Assembly: GCF_008580665.1 (NCBI RefSeq)
Contig: NZ_BKDJ01000010.1
Location: 1 to 64,000, forward strand
From: Zafaria cholistanensis
GTDB lineage: Bacteria; Actinomycetota; Actinomycetes; Actinomycetales; Micrococcaceae
DNA length: 64,000 bases
Direction of reading: 5' to 3'
A program made the translations under genes and the position numbers. This document shows, one piece after another, positions 18,083 to 26,692 of this stretch. Every line of letters begins with the position of its first letter. The stretch's first letter is position 1. The notes under the pieces were generated by a model, which was not told the DNA's origin, ran no database searches, and was given only the letters and a program-made list of their open reading frames with translations.

Positions 18083-19312
18083 ATGCCAGTGACGATCCGC
18101 ACCATCAAGACGGCCGTTCCCCCGACGATCCTCCACCAGGAGCAGGCCCGCGACGTGTTTGCCGCGCAGCCGGGACTGACCCGGCTGGGACAGCGGCTGA
18201 TTGCCACTTCCTTCGACTCGGCTGCCATCTCCACCCGCCGCACCGCCGTCGCGGAACTCACCCTGGACCGCAGCTCCGAGAACCCCGTCTTCTTCGACGC
18301 GGCCACCCGGCTGCTGTTGAGCCCCAGCACCCGGGTCCGCAACGAACTCTTCGCGCGGGAGGCGGGACCGCTGTTCGTGGAGGCAGCCCGCCGGGCGCTC
18401 GAAGCGTGCCCGGACCTGTCCCCGGAGGACATCACCCACGTGGTGACCGTCTCCTGCACCGGCTTCTACAACCCCGGTCCGGACTACCAGGTGGTGCGCG
18501 CGCTCGGGCTGAACCCGCAGACGCGGCGCTACCACCTGGGCTTCATGGGCTGCTACGCCGCCTTCCCGGCCCTGCGCGCGGCCAAGAGCTTCTGCGAGGC
18601 GGAGCCGGACGCGGTGGTGCTGGTGGTCTGCGGCGAACTGTGCTCGCTGCACGTGCGCAGCTCCAACAACCCGGACACCATCATGGGCTCGGCCCTATTC
18701 GCCGACGGCGCCGCCGCGGCGGTGGTCACGGCCCGTCCGCCGGGCGACGGCGGGGGCGTTGCGCCGCAGCTGCTGCTGGACTTTTTCGAAACCACCCTCA
18801 CCCCGGTGGGCGAGGAGTCGATGGCCTGGAACATCGGCGACGAGGGGTTCGAGATGGTGCTGGGAACCTACGTCCCCCACATCATCGACGACCACATCGT
18901 CGGTGCGCTGGAACCGCTGCTGGACCAGGACCCCACGCTTCCCGACGCATACTCGGAGATCCCGCACTGGGGCATCCATCCCGGCGGCCGGGCCATCCTG
19001 GACCGGGTGCAGCACCGGCTGGAACTGGACGACGCGCAGCTGGCCCCGGCCCGGCGCGTGCTGCGCGACTACGGGAACATGTCCAGCGCCACCGTCCTGT
19101 TTGTCCTCAAGGACATCCTCGACGGCAGCGGGCCGACGGCGGCCGCGGCCGGCGAGCGGGTCTGCTCCATGGCGTTCGGCCCGGGGCTGACGGTGGAGAC
19201 CGCACTGATGACCCTGCTTCCCGGCCCCGCCTCCGGGTCCGGGTCTGTCACCGGAGCCGGACCTGTCACCGGGGCCGGACCTGTCCCGGGCCCGGGCCCG
19301 GAGGACCGGTAG
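18083..19312 (+). CDS. Type III polyketide synthase (chalcone/alkylresorcinol synthase family)
   Basis: The 409-residue enzyme shows the thiolase-fold triad: C125 (VTVSCTGFYNPG), H299 (WGIHPGGRAIL) and N332 (YGNMSSATV). It condenses an acyl-CoA starter with malonyl-CoA units, giving pyrones or resorcinols; starter and length cannot be read from sequence. It heads a compact cluster with a methyltransferase and an FAD monooxygenase. The last 30 residues are an added Gly/Pro/Val tail with an 18-bp repeat (19245-19280). The start is the first ATG; no strong ribosome binding site is seen. Confidence 0.87.
   Translation: MPVTIRTIKTAVPPTILHQEQARDVFAAQPGLTRLGQRLIATSFDSAAISTRRTAVAELTLDRSSENPVFFDAATRLLLSPSTRVRNELFAREAGPLFVEAARRALEACPDLSPEDITHVVTVSCTGFYNPGPDYQVVRALGLNPQTRRYHLGFMGCYAAFPALRAAKSFCEAEPDAVVLVVCGELCSLHVRSSNNPDTIMGSALFADGAAAAVVTARPPGDGGGVAPQLLLDFFETTLTPVGEESMAWNIGDEGFEMVLGTYVPHIIDDHIVGALEPLLDQDPTLPDAYSEIPHWGIHPGGRAILDRVQHRLELDDAQLAPARRVLRDYGNMSSATVLFVLKDILDGSGPTAAAAGERVCSMAFGPGLTVETALMTLLPGPASGSGSVTGAGPVTGAGPVPGPGPEDR
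19245..19280 (+). repeat. 18-bp tandem repeat in the polyketide synthase tail
   Basis: CTGTCACCGGAGCCGGAC (19245-19262) is followed by a copy with one change (19263-19280). The frame is kept and gives VTGAGP repeats. Confidence 0.85.
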
Positions 19313-19331
19313 CGGGGACGGGCGGGCGCCC

Positions 19332-20159
19332 ATGCGACGCGCCGTGGACGCGGTCGAGGAGATGGACCGCCCCGACTGCGACCCGCTGAAGCTGCAGCGG
19401 ACTTATGCCCAGTTTCCGCTGGTCAACCGCGCGTTCGCGCACTGGCACGGCATCTACCGGGACCTGCTGCGCCCCGTTTTGGCCACCGCCGCACAGACCC
19501 CGGCCTCCGGCACCTCCCTGCGGCACGGACGTACTGCCACCGTGCTGGACATCGGCTCCGGGGGCGGGGACATCGCACTGGCGCTTGCGGGCTGGGCCGC
19601 ACGGGACGGACTCGCCGTACAGGTCACGGGCATCGATCCGGACGCACGCGCCCATGCCTTCGCCTCCGGGGAGGCGGCCCGGATAGCGGCCCGCGCGGGC
19701 TCCCGCAGTGCTGCCGCGCCGGGTGGCCCCGGCGTCGTGTTCCGCCGCGCGCACAGCGCGGACCTGGTGGCCGAAGGCGCCCGGTTCGACGCGGTGGTCT
19801 CCAACCACGTGCTGCACCACCTGGGGCAGGAGGAACTGGCCGGTCTGCTGGCGGATTCGCAGGCGCTGGCCAGTGGGATCGCGGTGCACGCGGACATCCG
19901 CCGTTCGCGCGCAGCGCTGCTGCTGTTCGGGGCCGTGACCCTGCCACTGGCGGGACGGTCCTTCATCCGCCGCGACGGACTCACCTCGATCCGGCGCAGC
20001 TACACGGAAGCGGAACTGGCGGCCCTGGCCCCTGCGGGCTGGGAGGTCCGCTCCCGGGCCCCGTTCCGGAACCTGCTCATCCACACAGCCGCACGGCCCG
20101 GCCGGCCCGGCACCCCCGGGGGTCCCGGTGCCGCCGGCGGCGCGAAGGACGTCCCATGA
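19332..20159 (+). CDS. Class I SAM-dependent methyltransferase of the type III PKS cluster
   Basis: The 275-residue protein has the SAM-binding motif VLDIGSGGGDIALALA (about 75-90), an acidic loop GIDPDARA, and SNHVLHHLGQEEL in the motif III region. It starts 19 bp after the polyketide synthase stop and overlaps the following monooxygenase by 4 bp. It probably O- or C-methylates the polyketide product. Substrate is inferred only from the cluster. Confidence 0.82.
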   Translation: MRRAVDAVEEMDRPDCDPLKLQRTYAQFPLVNRAFAHWHGIYRDLLRPVLATAAQTPASGTSLRHGRTATVLDIGSGGGDIALALAGWAARDGLAVQVTGIDPDARAHAFASGEAARIAARAGSRSAAAPGGPGVVFRRAHSADLVAEGARFDAVVSNHVLHHLGQEELAGLLADSQALASGIAVHADIRRSRAALLLFGAVTLPLAGRSFIRRDGLTSIRRSYTEAELAALAPAGWEVRSRAPFRNLLIHTAARPGRPGTPGGPGAAGGAKDVP

Positions 20160-21592
20160 CCGACGTCGACGTGGCGATTGCCGGGGCCGGACCTTCCGGA
20201 CTGGCGCTGGCGATCCTGCTGGCGCAGCGGGGCGTCTCGGTGCGGGTGCTGGAGGAGCGGGCGCAGCCGGGGACCCATTCGCGGGCCATCGGGCTGCACC
20301 CGCCCGGACTGGAGGTCCTGGACCTGGCAGGCGTGGGGGCCGCGGCGGTGGAGGCGGGCGTGCGGATCACCTCCGGGGTCGCGCTCCATGGGCCGGGGCC
20401 GGACGGCGCAGTGGGGTCCGGCACAGTGCGGCCTGGCACCGTGCGGCCTGGCACCGTGCGGCCCGGCACAGTAGGGCCCGGCGTGTCCGCGGTGGCATCG
20501 ATGGACTTCGGGGTGCTTCCGGGCCCGCACCGCTATGTGCTGGCGCTGCCGCAGACCGCCACGCAGGCCCTGTTGGAGGAGCGGCTGGCGCTGCTGGACC
20601 CCGGGGCGCTGCGCCGGGGCATCCGCGTGGAGGCCTTCCATCCGGGGCCGGACGGGGTGTGCGTGCGCACCAGTGCCGGCGGCGCGGGCCCCTTCCGGGA
20701 GGGCGGGACACCCCACGGCGAGACACCACACGGCGAGACACCACACGGCAGGCCACCGGTTTCCCCGGTCCTGACGGCAGGGTCCCTGACGGCACGGTTC
20801 CTGGTGGGGGCGGACGGGGTGCGTTCCGGAACCCGCGACGCGCTGGGACTGCCGTTCCGCGGCGTGGCCCATCCGGACCGCTACGTGATGGCCGACTACC
20901 CAGACACCACGGGCTTCGGCCCCACCGCCGCGCTCTTCCTGCACCCGGAGGGCATTGTCGAGTCCTTTCCCCTGCCGGGCGGGCAGCGGCGCTGGGTGGC
21001 ACGGCTCCCCGGCGGGCGGGCCACTCCCCCTCCGCCCCGCAACGGCACCGGGGACGGATCCGCGCCGTGGGAGGCGGCGGAGGGACCGGCACCGGACAGG
21101 CTGCACGAAGCGCTGGCGGCGACCATTGCCCGGCGCACCGGACATTCCGTGGAGGAAGCCGGCGCCGTCCCCACCGTGTTCGGCACCGCACGGCGCCGCG
21201 TGCCGCGGATGGCGGATGGACCGGTGGTGCTCATCGGGGACGCCGCGCACGAGGTCAGCCCCATCGGCGGACAAGGGATGACGCTGGGGCTGCTTGACGC
21301 CGCCCAGCTGGCCGGGATCCTCTGCGCAGCGCTGGCCACGACTCGCGGGACGGGACGCGGGGCGGGACGCGGAGCGGTGCCCGATGCGGCGGCCCGGGCG
21401 GCGCTGGAGCGGTTTTCGGCGCGGCGGCTGCGGGCAGCGCGGGCCGCGGGCCGGGCGGCGCACCTGAATATGGTGCTGGGCCGGCCGCTGCCGGGTGCGC
21501 TGCTGCGCGGAAGGGACAGGGCGATCGGGGCGCTGGTGGGGCGCGGCGCCGTGCACGACGCCGTCGCCCGGCACTTCACGATGCAGGGCTAG
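20156..21592 (+). CDS. FAD-dependent aromatic monooxygenase of the type III PKS cluster
   Basis: The 478-residue enzyme has an N-terminal dinucleotide motif (AIAGAGPSGLALAILLA) and the GD motif VLIGDAAHEVSPIGGQG typical of PHBH-type flavin hydroxylases. It likely hydroxylates the resorcinol or pyrone product, toward quinone-like compounds. Two 15-bp minisatellites add PGTVR repeats near residue 90 and GETPH repeats near residue 190. These fall in poorly conserved loops, so the enzyme may stay active. It ends the cluster and faces a terminator. Confidence 0.83.
   Translation: MTDVDVAIAGAGPSGLALAILLAQRGVSVRVLEERAQPGTHSRAIGLHPPGLEVLDLAGVGAAAVEAGVRITSGVALHGPGPDGAVGSGTVRPGTVRPGTVRPGTVGPGVSAVASMDFGVLPGPHRYVLALPQTATQALLEERLALLDPGALRRGIRVEAFHPGPDGVCVRTSAGGAGPFREGGTPHGETPHGETPHGRPPVSPVLTAGSLTARFLVGADGVRSGTRDALGLPFRGVAHPDRYVMADYPDTTGFGPTAALFLHPEGIVESFPLPGGQRRWVARLPGGRATPPPPRNGTGDGSAPWEAAEGPAPDRLHEALAATIARRTGHSVEEAGAVPTVFGTARRRVPRMADGPVVLIGDAAHEVSPIGGQGMTLGLLDAAQLAGILCAALATTRGTGRGAGRGAVPDAAARAALERFSARRLRAARAAGRAAHLNMVLGRPLPGALLRGRDRAIGALVGRGAVHDAVARHFTMQG
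20411..20485 (+). repeat. 15-bp tandem repeat in the FAD monooxygenase gene (PGTVR units)
   Basis: The best copies of GTGCGGCCTGGCACC are at 20426-20440 and 20441-20455, with degenerate copies at 20411-20425, 20456-20470 and 20471-20485. Confidence 0.88.
20711..20755 (+). repeat. 15-bp tandem repeat in the FAD monooxygenase gene (GETPH units)
   Basis: Three units of CCACACGGCGAGACA type lie at 20711-20725, 20726-20740 and 20741-20755; the third is diverged. Confidence 0.88.
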
Positions 21593-21608
21593 CCGACCGG
21601 GCAGAACG

Positions 21609-21662
21609 CTGCTTGGGAAGTGCGCCTTATAGGCCGCCCATGGGGGCGCACTTCCCAAGCAG
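21609..21662. repeat. Long inverted repeat after the polyketide cluster
   Basis: Arms 21609-21626 and 21645-21662 are perfectly complementary over 18 bp around an 18-nt loop. It may act as an extra terminator or an mRNA-stabilising hairpin. Confidence 0.6.
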
Positions 21663-21710
21663 GCTGGCCCGCGCCCACGGCCCGTTGCCGCAATAAGCAG
21701 CAGGCACTAA

Positions 21711-21766
21711 CGGGTACGATGGCGGGAGGCCGGGGCATGCGCCCCGGCCTCCCGCCGTCGTACCCG
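21711..21766. terminator. Bidirectional hairpin terminator
   Basis: Arms 21711-21736 and 21741-21766 pair over 26 bp with a single T/G mismatch and an ATGC loop. It lies between convergent genes, 14 bp from the stop of the secreted-protein gene. Confidence 0.88.
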
Positions 21767-21780
21767 TCGCGGTGCGTACC

Positions 21781-22407
21781 CTAGCTGTCGCTGTCCCCGT
21801 CGGTGGACTCCGGGTTGCCACTGTCTTCGTTGCCGCTGTCTTCGTCAGTGGACTCGGGGCTGTCGCCCTCCTCCCCGATCGGCTCCAGGTCGGCGCCGTC
21901 CTCCTCCGCGGGCTCCAGCACCACCACCAGCGTCTGCCGGTCGGATTCGGTCAGGACCGCGGACCAGACGTTGCGCTTGGTCTTCTTCACCTTGTTGCCC
22001 TTGCCCTTGGTCTTGACCACAACCTGCTTGACCAGGGTTTGGTACTTGACCTCGATGGTGACCTGGTAGGTCCCAGCGCCCAGCCGGGCCTTGTGTGCGC
22101 CTTCGACCACCACGCGGTCACCCTGCATCACGGTCAGGGTCTTGGAGACCAGTTTGGTCCGCTTCCCGAGCTTGACCTTCGGCTTGACCGTGGCCAGCTC
22201 GCCGGCCTCAACGGTCCGGTCCGCGAGGTCCCGGATAACCACGGCCGGCTTGGACTGGGCCTTCGACTTGTGGCTTGCGACGACGATCGGCTGGGGTCCC
22301 TGGACGGCGGAGGCCGCCGGAGAAGCCGAGGCAATGACAGCGCTCCCCAAAACCAGCGATGACGCAGCAACAAGGGCCGCGGTGGCGCGGCCAAGGCGGA
22401 TCAACAT
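21781..22407 (-). CDS. Secreted protein of unknown function with acidic repetitive C-terminus
   Basis: The 208-residue product is not recognised. A Sec signal peptide (MLIRLGRATAALVAASSLVLG, cleavage likely after ASASPAASA) is followed by a Lys-rich, beta-prone region (YQVTIEVKYQTLVKQVVVKTK). The last 40 residues are acidic Ser/Asp/Glu repeats (ESTDEDSGNEDSG). The basic-then-acidic layout may suit cell-wall contact or metal binding, which is only a guess. The start at 22407 places the signal peptide at the N-terminus; longer in-frame starts exist upstream. Confidence 0.65.
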   Translation of the reverse strand: MLIRLGRATAALVAASSLVLGSAVIASASPAASAVQGPQPIVVASHKSKAQSKPAVVIRDLADRTVEAGELATVKPKVKLGKRTKLVSKTLTVMQGDRVVVEGAHKARLGAGTYQVTIEVKYQTLVKQVVVKTKGKGNKVKKTKRNVWSAVLTESDRQTLVVVLEPAEEDGADLEPIGEEGDSPESTDEDSGNEDSGNPESTDGDSDS

Positions 22408-22748
22408 ATTCCCCACTTTCAGGCCGGGTGCGTGCGGCCGATTGATTTTGACTGGGGGAATCATAGGCATCACTAAGGGGTAAAAACGAGGGGTAAGAGC
22501 CCACAAATTAACAGGGTTTGTGTAACCGCATGTCAGGGGCGAAACGGGATTCCGCGCGCCCCCACCGCGCGGTTCCCGGCCCGCGATTCCCGGCGCCGGG
22601 TGACGGGGCCCGGGATGCCCCGGCCACCGGGCCGGCAAGCCCCACCGGCCACTTCTGTGCCCGCCCGCTCTTCCCGCGCGGCCGTGGCCGTGCGTCAATG
22701 GGGCCGGGAGCACCCGCCCCACGGTCCATCGAACGATCCGAGCCAGCC
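22408..22748. other. Divergent intergenic region, no gene seen
   Basis: These 341 bp separate two divergent genes for exported proteins. The part near 22440-22520 is AT-richer and probably holds the promoters; no clear repeat, riboswitch or RNA gene was recognised. Confidence 0.4.
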
Positions 22749-23231
22749 ATGAAAACCACAGCACTCCTTACGCCCCTGGCCGTCCTGGCGGCGGCCGCGG
22801 GACTGGTCGCCTCGTCGGCCCCCGCCCACGCCGCCGCCGACGAGGTCCAGTTCATCAACGCCCAACTGCTCGCCAACGGCGCCGCGATCAGCGCAGAGGT
22901 CGGCTTCGCATGCCAGAAGGGCTGGCAGAGCACCATCAGCATCGCGGTGTCCCAAGCCAACGGGCGCGAGGCCGCAATCGGCCGCTACTACCCCGGCCAC
23001 CTCAACGAATGCACCGGGCAGCCGCAGACCCTGGAGGCCGTCATCCTGCCCGAGACCCTGGTCTTCCGGGAAGGCAGCGCCGCCATCTGGGTCACCCTGG
23101 ACCTGTGTCCGGCCGCGCAGCCCATGGGCCCTGTCCCGGCTCCGGAGGGAACAGCTCCGGACGGAATAGCCCCGCCGGCAACCTGCCGCTCGGGGGACAC
23201 GCTGGTGCTGGAAACCAACCTGGCCCAATAG
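22749..23231 (+). CDS. Small secreted protein with four cysteines
   Basis: The 160-residue product has a clear signal peptide (MKTTALLTPLAVLAAAAGL, cleavage after AHA near residue 29). The mature part has four cysteines (in ACQKG, NECTG, LDLCP, ATCRS), enough for two disulfides, and a beta-rich pattern. No family was recognised. The ribosome binding site is weak. It stands alone between a divergent secreted-protein gene and a hydrolase gene. Confidence 0.65.
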   Translation: MKTTALLTPLAVLAAAAGLVASSAPAHAAADEVQFINAQLLANGAAISAEVGFACQKGWQSTISIAVSQANGREAAIGRYYPGHLNECTGQPQTLEAVILPETLVFREGSAAIWVTLDLCPAAQPMGPVPAPEGTAPDGIAPPATCRSGDTLVLETNLAQ

Positions 23232-23334
23232 CCCGCCCCGCCCACGCAGCCGTCCATCCCTGCCCCATCCCCCCGCTGCCCACGCTGCCGCGGTAGGCTC
23301 GGACCGGCCCCGAATCTCCCGCCGAAAGTGACCC

Positions 23335-24138
23335 ATGCGCACCGCCACCATCAACCACACCGCCATCGCCTACCTCGATTCCGCCCCGGGCGCCGGAACG
23401 GACAGGGTCCTGTTGCTGCTGCACGGGCACGCCTTCGACAAGTCCATGTGGGACCGGCAGGTTCAGCACTTCGGCGCCCTGGGCTGGCGCGTCCTGGCCC
23501 CGGACCTGCGCGGCTTTGGGGAGTCGGAGGTGACCCCCGGGATCGTCTACACGGAGGAGTTCGCGGCCGACGCGGTGGGGCTGCTGGACGCGTTGAAGGT
23601 GCCCTCCGCCGTCGTGCTGGGCTATTCGATGGGCGGGCAGGTCGCCATGGAGATCCAGCACTCCCATCCGGAGCGGGTGCGCGCACTGGCGATCGTGGAC
23701 ACCGTGCCGCAGGCCGAGGACGCCGCCGGCAGGCGCCGCCGCAACACCACCGCGGACCGGCTGGTCGCCGAAGGCATGCACGCCTACGCCTCCGACGTAC
23801 TGGGGGTGATGATTGCCGCCTACAACGTGCAGGCCAAGCCGGAGGTCGCCGCCAAGGTGCTGGAGATGATCCGCCGCTCCCCCGCCGCCGGATCGGCCGC
23901 CGCCATGCGCGGGCGCGCCTCCCGCCGCGACTTCGCGGAGACTCTGGCTGCGGTCACCGTCCCCGCGCTGGTGATCGCCGGCGCGGATGACGCGTTCGAC
24001 GGCGGGGCCGCGGCCCGCATGCACGAACTCATGCCGCACAGCACCTTCGTGCGGATCGACGGCGCCGGGCACACCCCCAGCATGGAGCAGCCCGAGGCGT
24101 TCAACGCGGCGCTGGAGGAGTTCCTGGCCAAGCTGTAG
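23335..24138 (+). CDS. Alpha/beta-fold hydrolase
   Basis: The 267-residue cytoplasmic enzyme has the nucleophile elbow GYSMGG (S98), a likely acid in AGADDAFDGG and the histidine in GAGHTPSME. The oxyanion-region motif LLLHGHAFDKSMW is present. The layout is that of esterases, lactonases or C-C hydrolases; nothing more specific can be said. It converges on ribA. Confidence 0.8.
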   Translation: MRTATINHTAIAYLDSAPGAGTDRVLLLLHGHAFDKSMWDRQVQHFGALGWRVLAPDLRGFGESEVTPGIVYTEEFAADAVGLLDALKVPSAVVLGYSMGGQVAMEIQHSHPERVRALAIVDTVPQAEDAAGRRRRNTTADRLVAEGMHAYASDVLGVMIAAYNVQAKPEVAAKVLEMIRRSPAAGSAAAMRGRASRRDFAETLAAVTVPALVIAGADDAFDGGAAARMHELMPHSTFVRIDGAGHTPSMEQPEAFNAALEEFLAKL

Positions 24139-24150
24139 GCACTGCGCCGG

Positions 24151-24201
24151 CCTGCCGGTTGCGCTGGCCTGCCGGTTGCGCTGACCTGCCGGTTGCGCTG
24201 A
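24151..24201 (+). repeat. 17-bp intergenic tandem repeat, three copies
   Basis: CCTGCCGGTTGCGCTGA-type units at 24151-24167, 24168-24184 and 24185-24201; the first differs in its last base. The unit is not a multiple of three, unlike the repeats inside genes. Confidence 0.92.
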
Positions 24202-24252
24202 CCCGAACCCTGCTGCCCTGTGGCTGCCTGTCGGCAGGCTCGGGGTTACGGG

Positions 24253-25017
24253 TCAGGACAGCGGCATTCGGGGACTGGACTGGCCCAGGTCCAGGGTGTG
24301 GGCGGTGTGGTCGCGCTTGGCGGTGAGGTACTGGATGTTGGCGTCGGAGAGGAACACCCCGGTGGGCACCCGTTCGGCGACCGCCACGCCGTGGAACTCC
24401 AGCTGGGCCGCCTTGTCCGGGTTGTTGCTCAGAAGCCGGATCCTGCCGGCCCCCAAGGCAAGCAGCATCTGGGCCGCGGAACGGTAGTCACGCTCGTCCT
24501 CCGCGCGGCCCAGCGCCACGTTGGCCGCATAGGTGTCCAGGCCGGCATCCTGCAGGGCGTAGGCGTCGAGCTTGGCGTACAGGCCAATCCCGCGCCCCTC
24601 CTGGCGCAGGTACAGCAGGAAGCCGCCGGTGCCGGCGATCCGTTCGACCGCTTCGCGCAGCTGCGGGCCGCAGTCGCACCGCCGGGATCCGAACACGTCG
24701 CCGGTCAGGCACTCGCTGTGGGGCCGCACCAGCGGCGCCTCCCCGCCCGCGGCGGAGCGGGCCAGCGCCTCCTCCCAGCCGCCCAGGCCCACCAGCAGAT
24801 GCTCGCGGCCGTCGGCCAGGCCGTCAAAGGTGAACACGTCGGCGGTGGTGGCGTAGCCGTCGGCAAAACCCAGCGGAACCCGCACCCGCGTGCGCACCAG
24901 CGCGCCTGCGGGATCCGGTGCCGGCACGCCGGAGGATTCCGGGGAGGGATGCAGGGCGGGAACAGCTTCGGCGGCAACGGCCCGCCCGGATGCGGATGTG
25001 GGGCAGATGGTCGTCAT
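24253..25017 (-). CDS. ribA: GTP cyclohydrolase II
   Basis: The 254-residue enzyme opens the imidazole ring of GTP, the first step of riboflavin synthesis. The zinc cysteines are seen in HSECLTGDVFGSRRCDCG and the catalytic stretch in LRQEGRGIGLYAKLDAYALQD. It stands alone, without the DHBP synthase domain of fused RibAB. An N-terminal extension of about 45 residues is not conserved. It is probably a second copy serving flavin-dependent enzymes, since no other rib genes are near. A GGAG site precedes the ATG. No FMN riboswitch is visible upstream. Confidence 0.9.
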   Translation of the reverse strand: MTTICPTSASGRAVAAEAVPALHPSPESSGVPAPDPAGALVRTRVRVPLGFADGYATTADVFTFDGLADGREHLLVGLGGWEEALARSAAGGEAPLVRPHSECLTGDVFGSRRCDCGPQLREAVERIAGTGGFLLYLRQEGRGIGLYAKLDAYALQDAGLDTYAANVALGRAEDERDYRSAAQMLLALGAGRIRLLSNNPDKAAQLEFHGVAVAERVPTGVFLSDANIQYLTAKRDHTAHTLDLGQSSPRMPLS

Positions 25018-25117
25018 CGTCGCTCCAATGCTCGAAGATTGAAACGACCCTACGGCAGATACGTTGATCCTTCAATAATATTTCGTGATGACCGGACGTG
25101 CGGTCTGCTCCGCGGCG

Positions 25118-25149
25118 CGGCATTCCCGGGACACGGCATTCCCGGGACA
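25118..25149 (+). repeat. 16-bp intergenic tandem duplication
   Basis: CGGCATTCCCGGGACA occurs at 25118-25133 and 25134-25149, directly beside the terminator hairpin. Confidence 0.9.
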
Positions 25150-25193
25150 CGGTTCGACGCCGGCACCCTTTCCCGGGTGCCGGCGTCGAACCG
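25150..25193 (-). terminator. Hairpin terminator of the MFS/metallo-hydrolase operon
   Basis: Arms 25150-25168 and 25175-25193 are perfectly complementary over 19 bp with a 6-base loop. It starts 10 bp after the MFS stop. Confidence 0.85.
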
Positions 25194-25203
25194 CATCCGC
25201 CCC

Positions 25204-26670
25204 CTACGGGGCCGAAGCGAGCCTTTCGCCGCGCCGGCCGCCGGCCGCGGTGCCGGCCGCGTCGGCCGGCCCATCAGTGCCCGGGGTCCGGCCGTCCAAG
25301 TCCTGGATCTCCTCCCCGGAGCGGTCCTTGGCCCTCAGCAGCGCGGCCAGGCTCATCCCCGAGAAGGCCATCCACAGCACGGCCACGAGCCACAGCGATC
25401 CGCCGCCGGCTATCACCAGGGCCGTGGCGATCATTGGGGTGAAGCCGGCGCCGAGCGTGGAGGCCAACTGGTAACCGATCGAGGTGCCGGAATAGCGCAC
25501 GGACGTGGGGAACAGTTCCCCGACGAACGCGCCGTACGGGCCGGCGGTGAAGCCCTGCACCAGGCTCAGGCCCAGGAAGATGGCCAGCAGGAAGGCGGCG
25601 GTGGAGCCCATCTCCAGCAGTCCCATGACCGGGAAGGCCAAAAGCATGGCCCCGATGTTGCCCCAGATCAGGATGCGCCGGCGTCCCAGCCGGTCGGAGA
25701 GCTTGGAGGCGACGATGATCGCCACGATCGTGCTCACGCCGCCGATCGCCTTCAGGTTGAGCACCTCGGTGGGGGCCATGACGGCCTGCTGAACGGCGTA
25801 GGAGATGGCCCATGCCCCCATCAGGCCCTGCGCCATCTGGCCGGAAAGGCCGGAGACCACCGCGATGAGCAGGGATTTGGGATGCTCGCGGAACAGTTCG
25901 GCCGCCGGGACGCGGCTCTTCTTCGCCTCGCTCTTGGCGGAGAGTTCCTTGAATACGCGTGATTCGGAGACACGCATGCGGATGAAGATGCCCAGGGCCA
26001 TCAGCACCGCGGAGAGCACGAAGGGAACACGCCATCCCCAATCAAGAAACTGCTCCTTCGGGAGCGTGGACATGGCCGAGAGCATCAGGGTGCCCAGAAT
26101 GGTGCCGGCCGGGGCTCCCATGTAGGCGAAAGCGGCCGCGAATCCGCGGGATTCCTTCTTGGAGTTTTCGAAGGCCAGCAGCATGGCCCCGCCCCATTCG
26201 CCCCCGACGGCGATCCCCTGGAAGAGCCTCAGGGTCACCAGGAGAATGGGGGCCCAGACGCCGATCTGTTCGCTGGTGGGCAGCAGGCCGATGGCCGTGG
26301 AGGCCAGGCCCATCATCAGGACGGTCCCCACGAGGATCGACTTGCGGCCGACCTTGTCCCCCAGGTGCCCGAATATGAACCCGCCCAGCGGACGGGCGAT
26401 GTAGCCGACGGCGAGGGTGCCGAAGGAGACGAAGATGGCCAGGCTGGGGTCCATCCCGGCGAAGAACACCTGGTTGAAGACGATTCCCGCCGCGGTGGCG
26501 TAGAGGATGAAGTCGTAGTACTCCACCGCGGTGCCCAGGAAGCTGGAGAAGAGAATGCGGCGCATCTCCTGCGGGCTCGCGGTGTAACCGGCGGCCGGGC
26601 CGGGCTCCGGTCCCGGTGGGTTGGCGCTGTTGGGGTGGGTGCTGTTGGGGTTGGCACTGTTGGGAGTCAT
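25204..26670 (-). CDS. MHS-family MFS transporter (metabolite:H+ symporter)
   Basis: The 488-residue membrane protein has 12 hydrophobic segments and MHS motifs (FLGTAVEYYDFILYATAAG, GHLGDKVGRKSILVGTV, FQGIAVGGEWGGAMLLAFE). Relatives import organic acids, shikimate, proline/betaine or aromatic acids with protons. It lies 22 bp after the metallo-hydrolase gene and is probably co-transcribed. The N-terminus carries three PNSANP-like repeats from a 15-bp minisatellite, before the first membrane segment. An AAGGA site supports the ATG at 26670. Confidence 0.87.
   Translation of the reverse strand: MTPNSANPNSTHPNSANPPGPEPGPAAGYTASPQEMRRILFSSFLGTAVEYYDFILYATAAGIVFNQVFFAGMDPSLAIFVSFGTLAVGYIARPLGGFIFGHLGDKVGRKSILVGTVLMMGLASTAIGLLPTSEQIGVWAPILLVTLRLFQGIAVGGEWGGAMLLAFENSKKESRGFAAAFAYMGAPAGTILGTLMLSAMSTLPKEQFLDWGWRVPFVLSAVLMALGIFIRMRVSESRVFKELSAKSEAKKSRVPAAELFREHPKSLLIAVVSGLSGQMAQGLMGAWAISYAVQQAVMAPTEVLNLKAIGGVSTIVAIIVASKLSDRLGRRRILIWGNIGAMLLAFPVMGLLEMGSTAAFLLAIFLGLSLVQGFTAGPYGAFVGELFPTSVRYSGTSIGYQLASTLGAGFTPMIATALVIAGGGSLWLVAVLWMAFSGMSLAALLRAKDRSGEEIQDLDGRTPGTDGPADAAGTAAGGRRGERLASAP
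26621..26665 (-). repeat. 15-bp tandem repeat in the MHS transporter N-terminus
   Basis: Three diverged units at 26621-26635, 26636-26650 and 26651-26665 (TTGGCGCTGTTGGGG type) encode NSANP/NSTHP repeats. Confidence 0.88.
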
Positions 26671-26692
26671 GGCGTTCCTTGGGGTGGGTGGT

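Noticed and set aside
24151-24201. Three 17-bp repeats as a CRISPR remnant
   Set aside because: The copies are directly adjacent with no spacers, and no cas genes exist in the window.
25018-25117. FMN riboswitch before ribA
   Set aside because: The leader is short and lacks the conserved multi-stem element.
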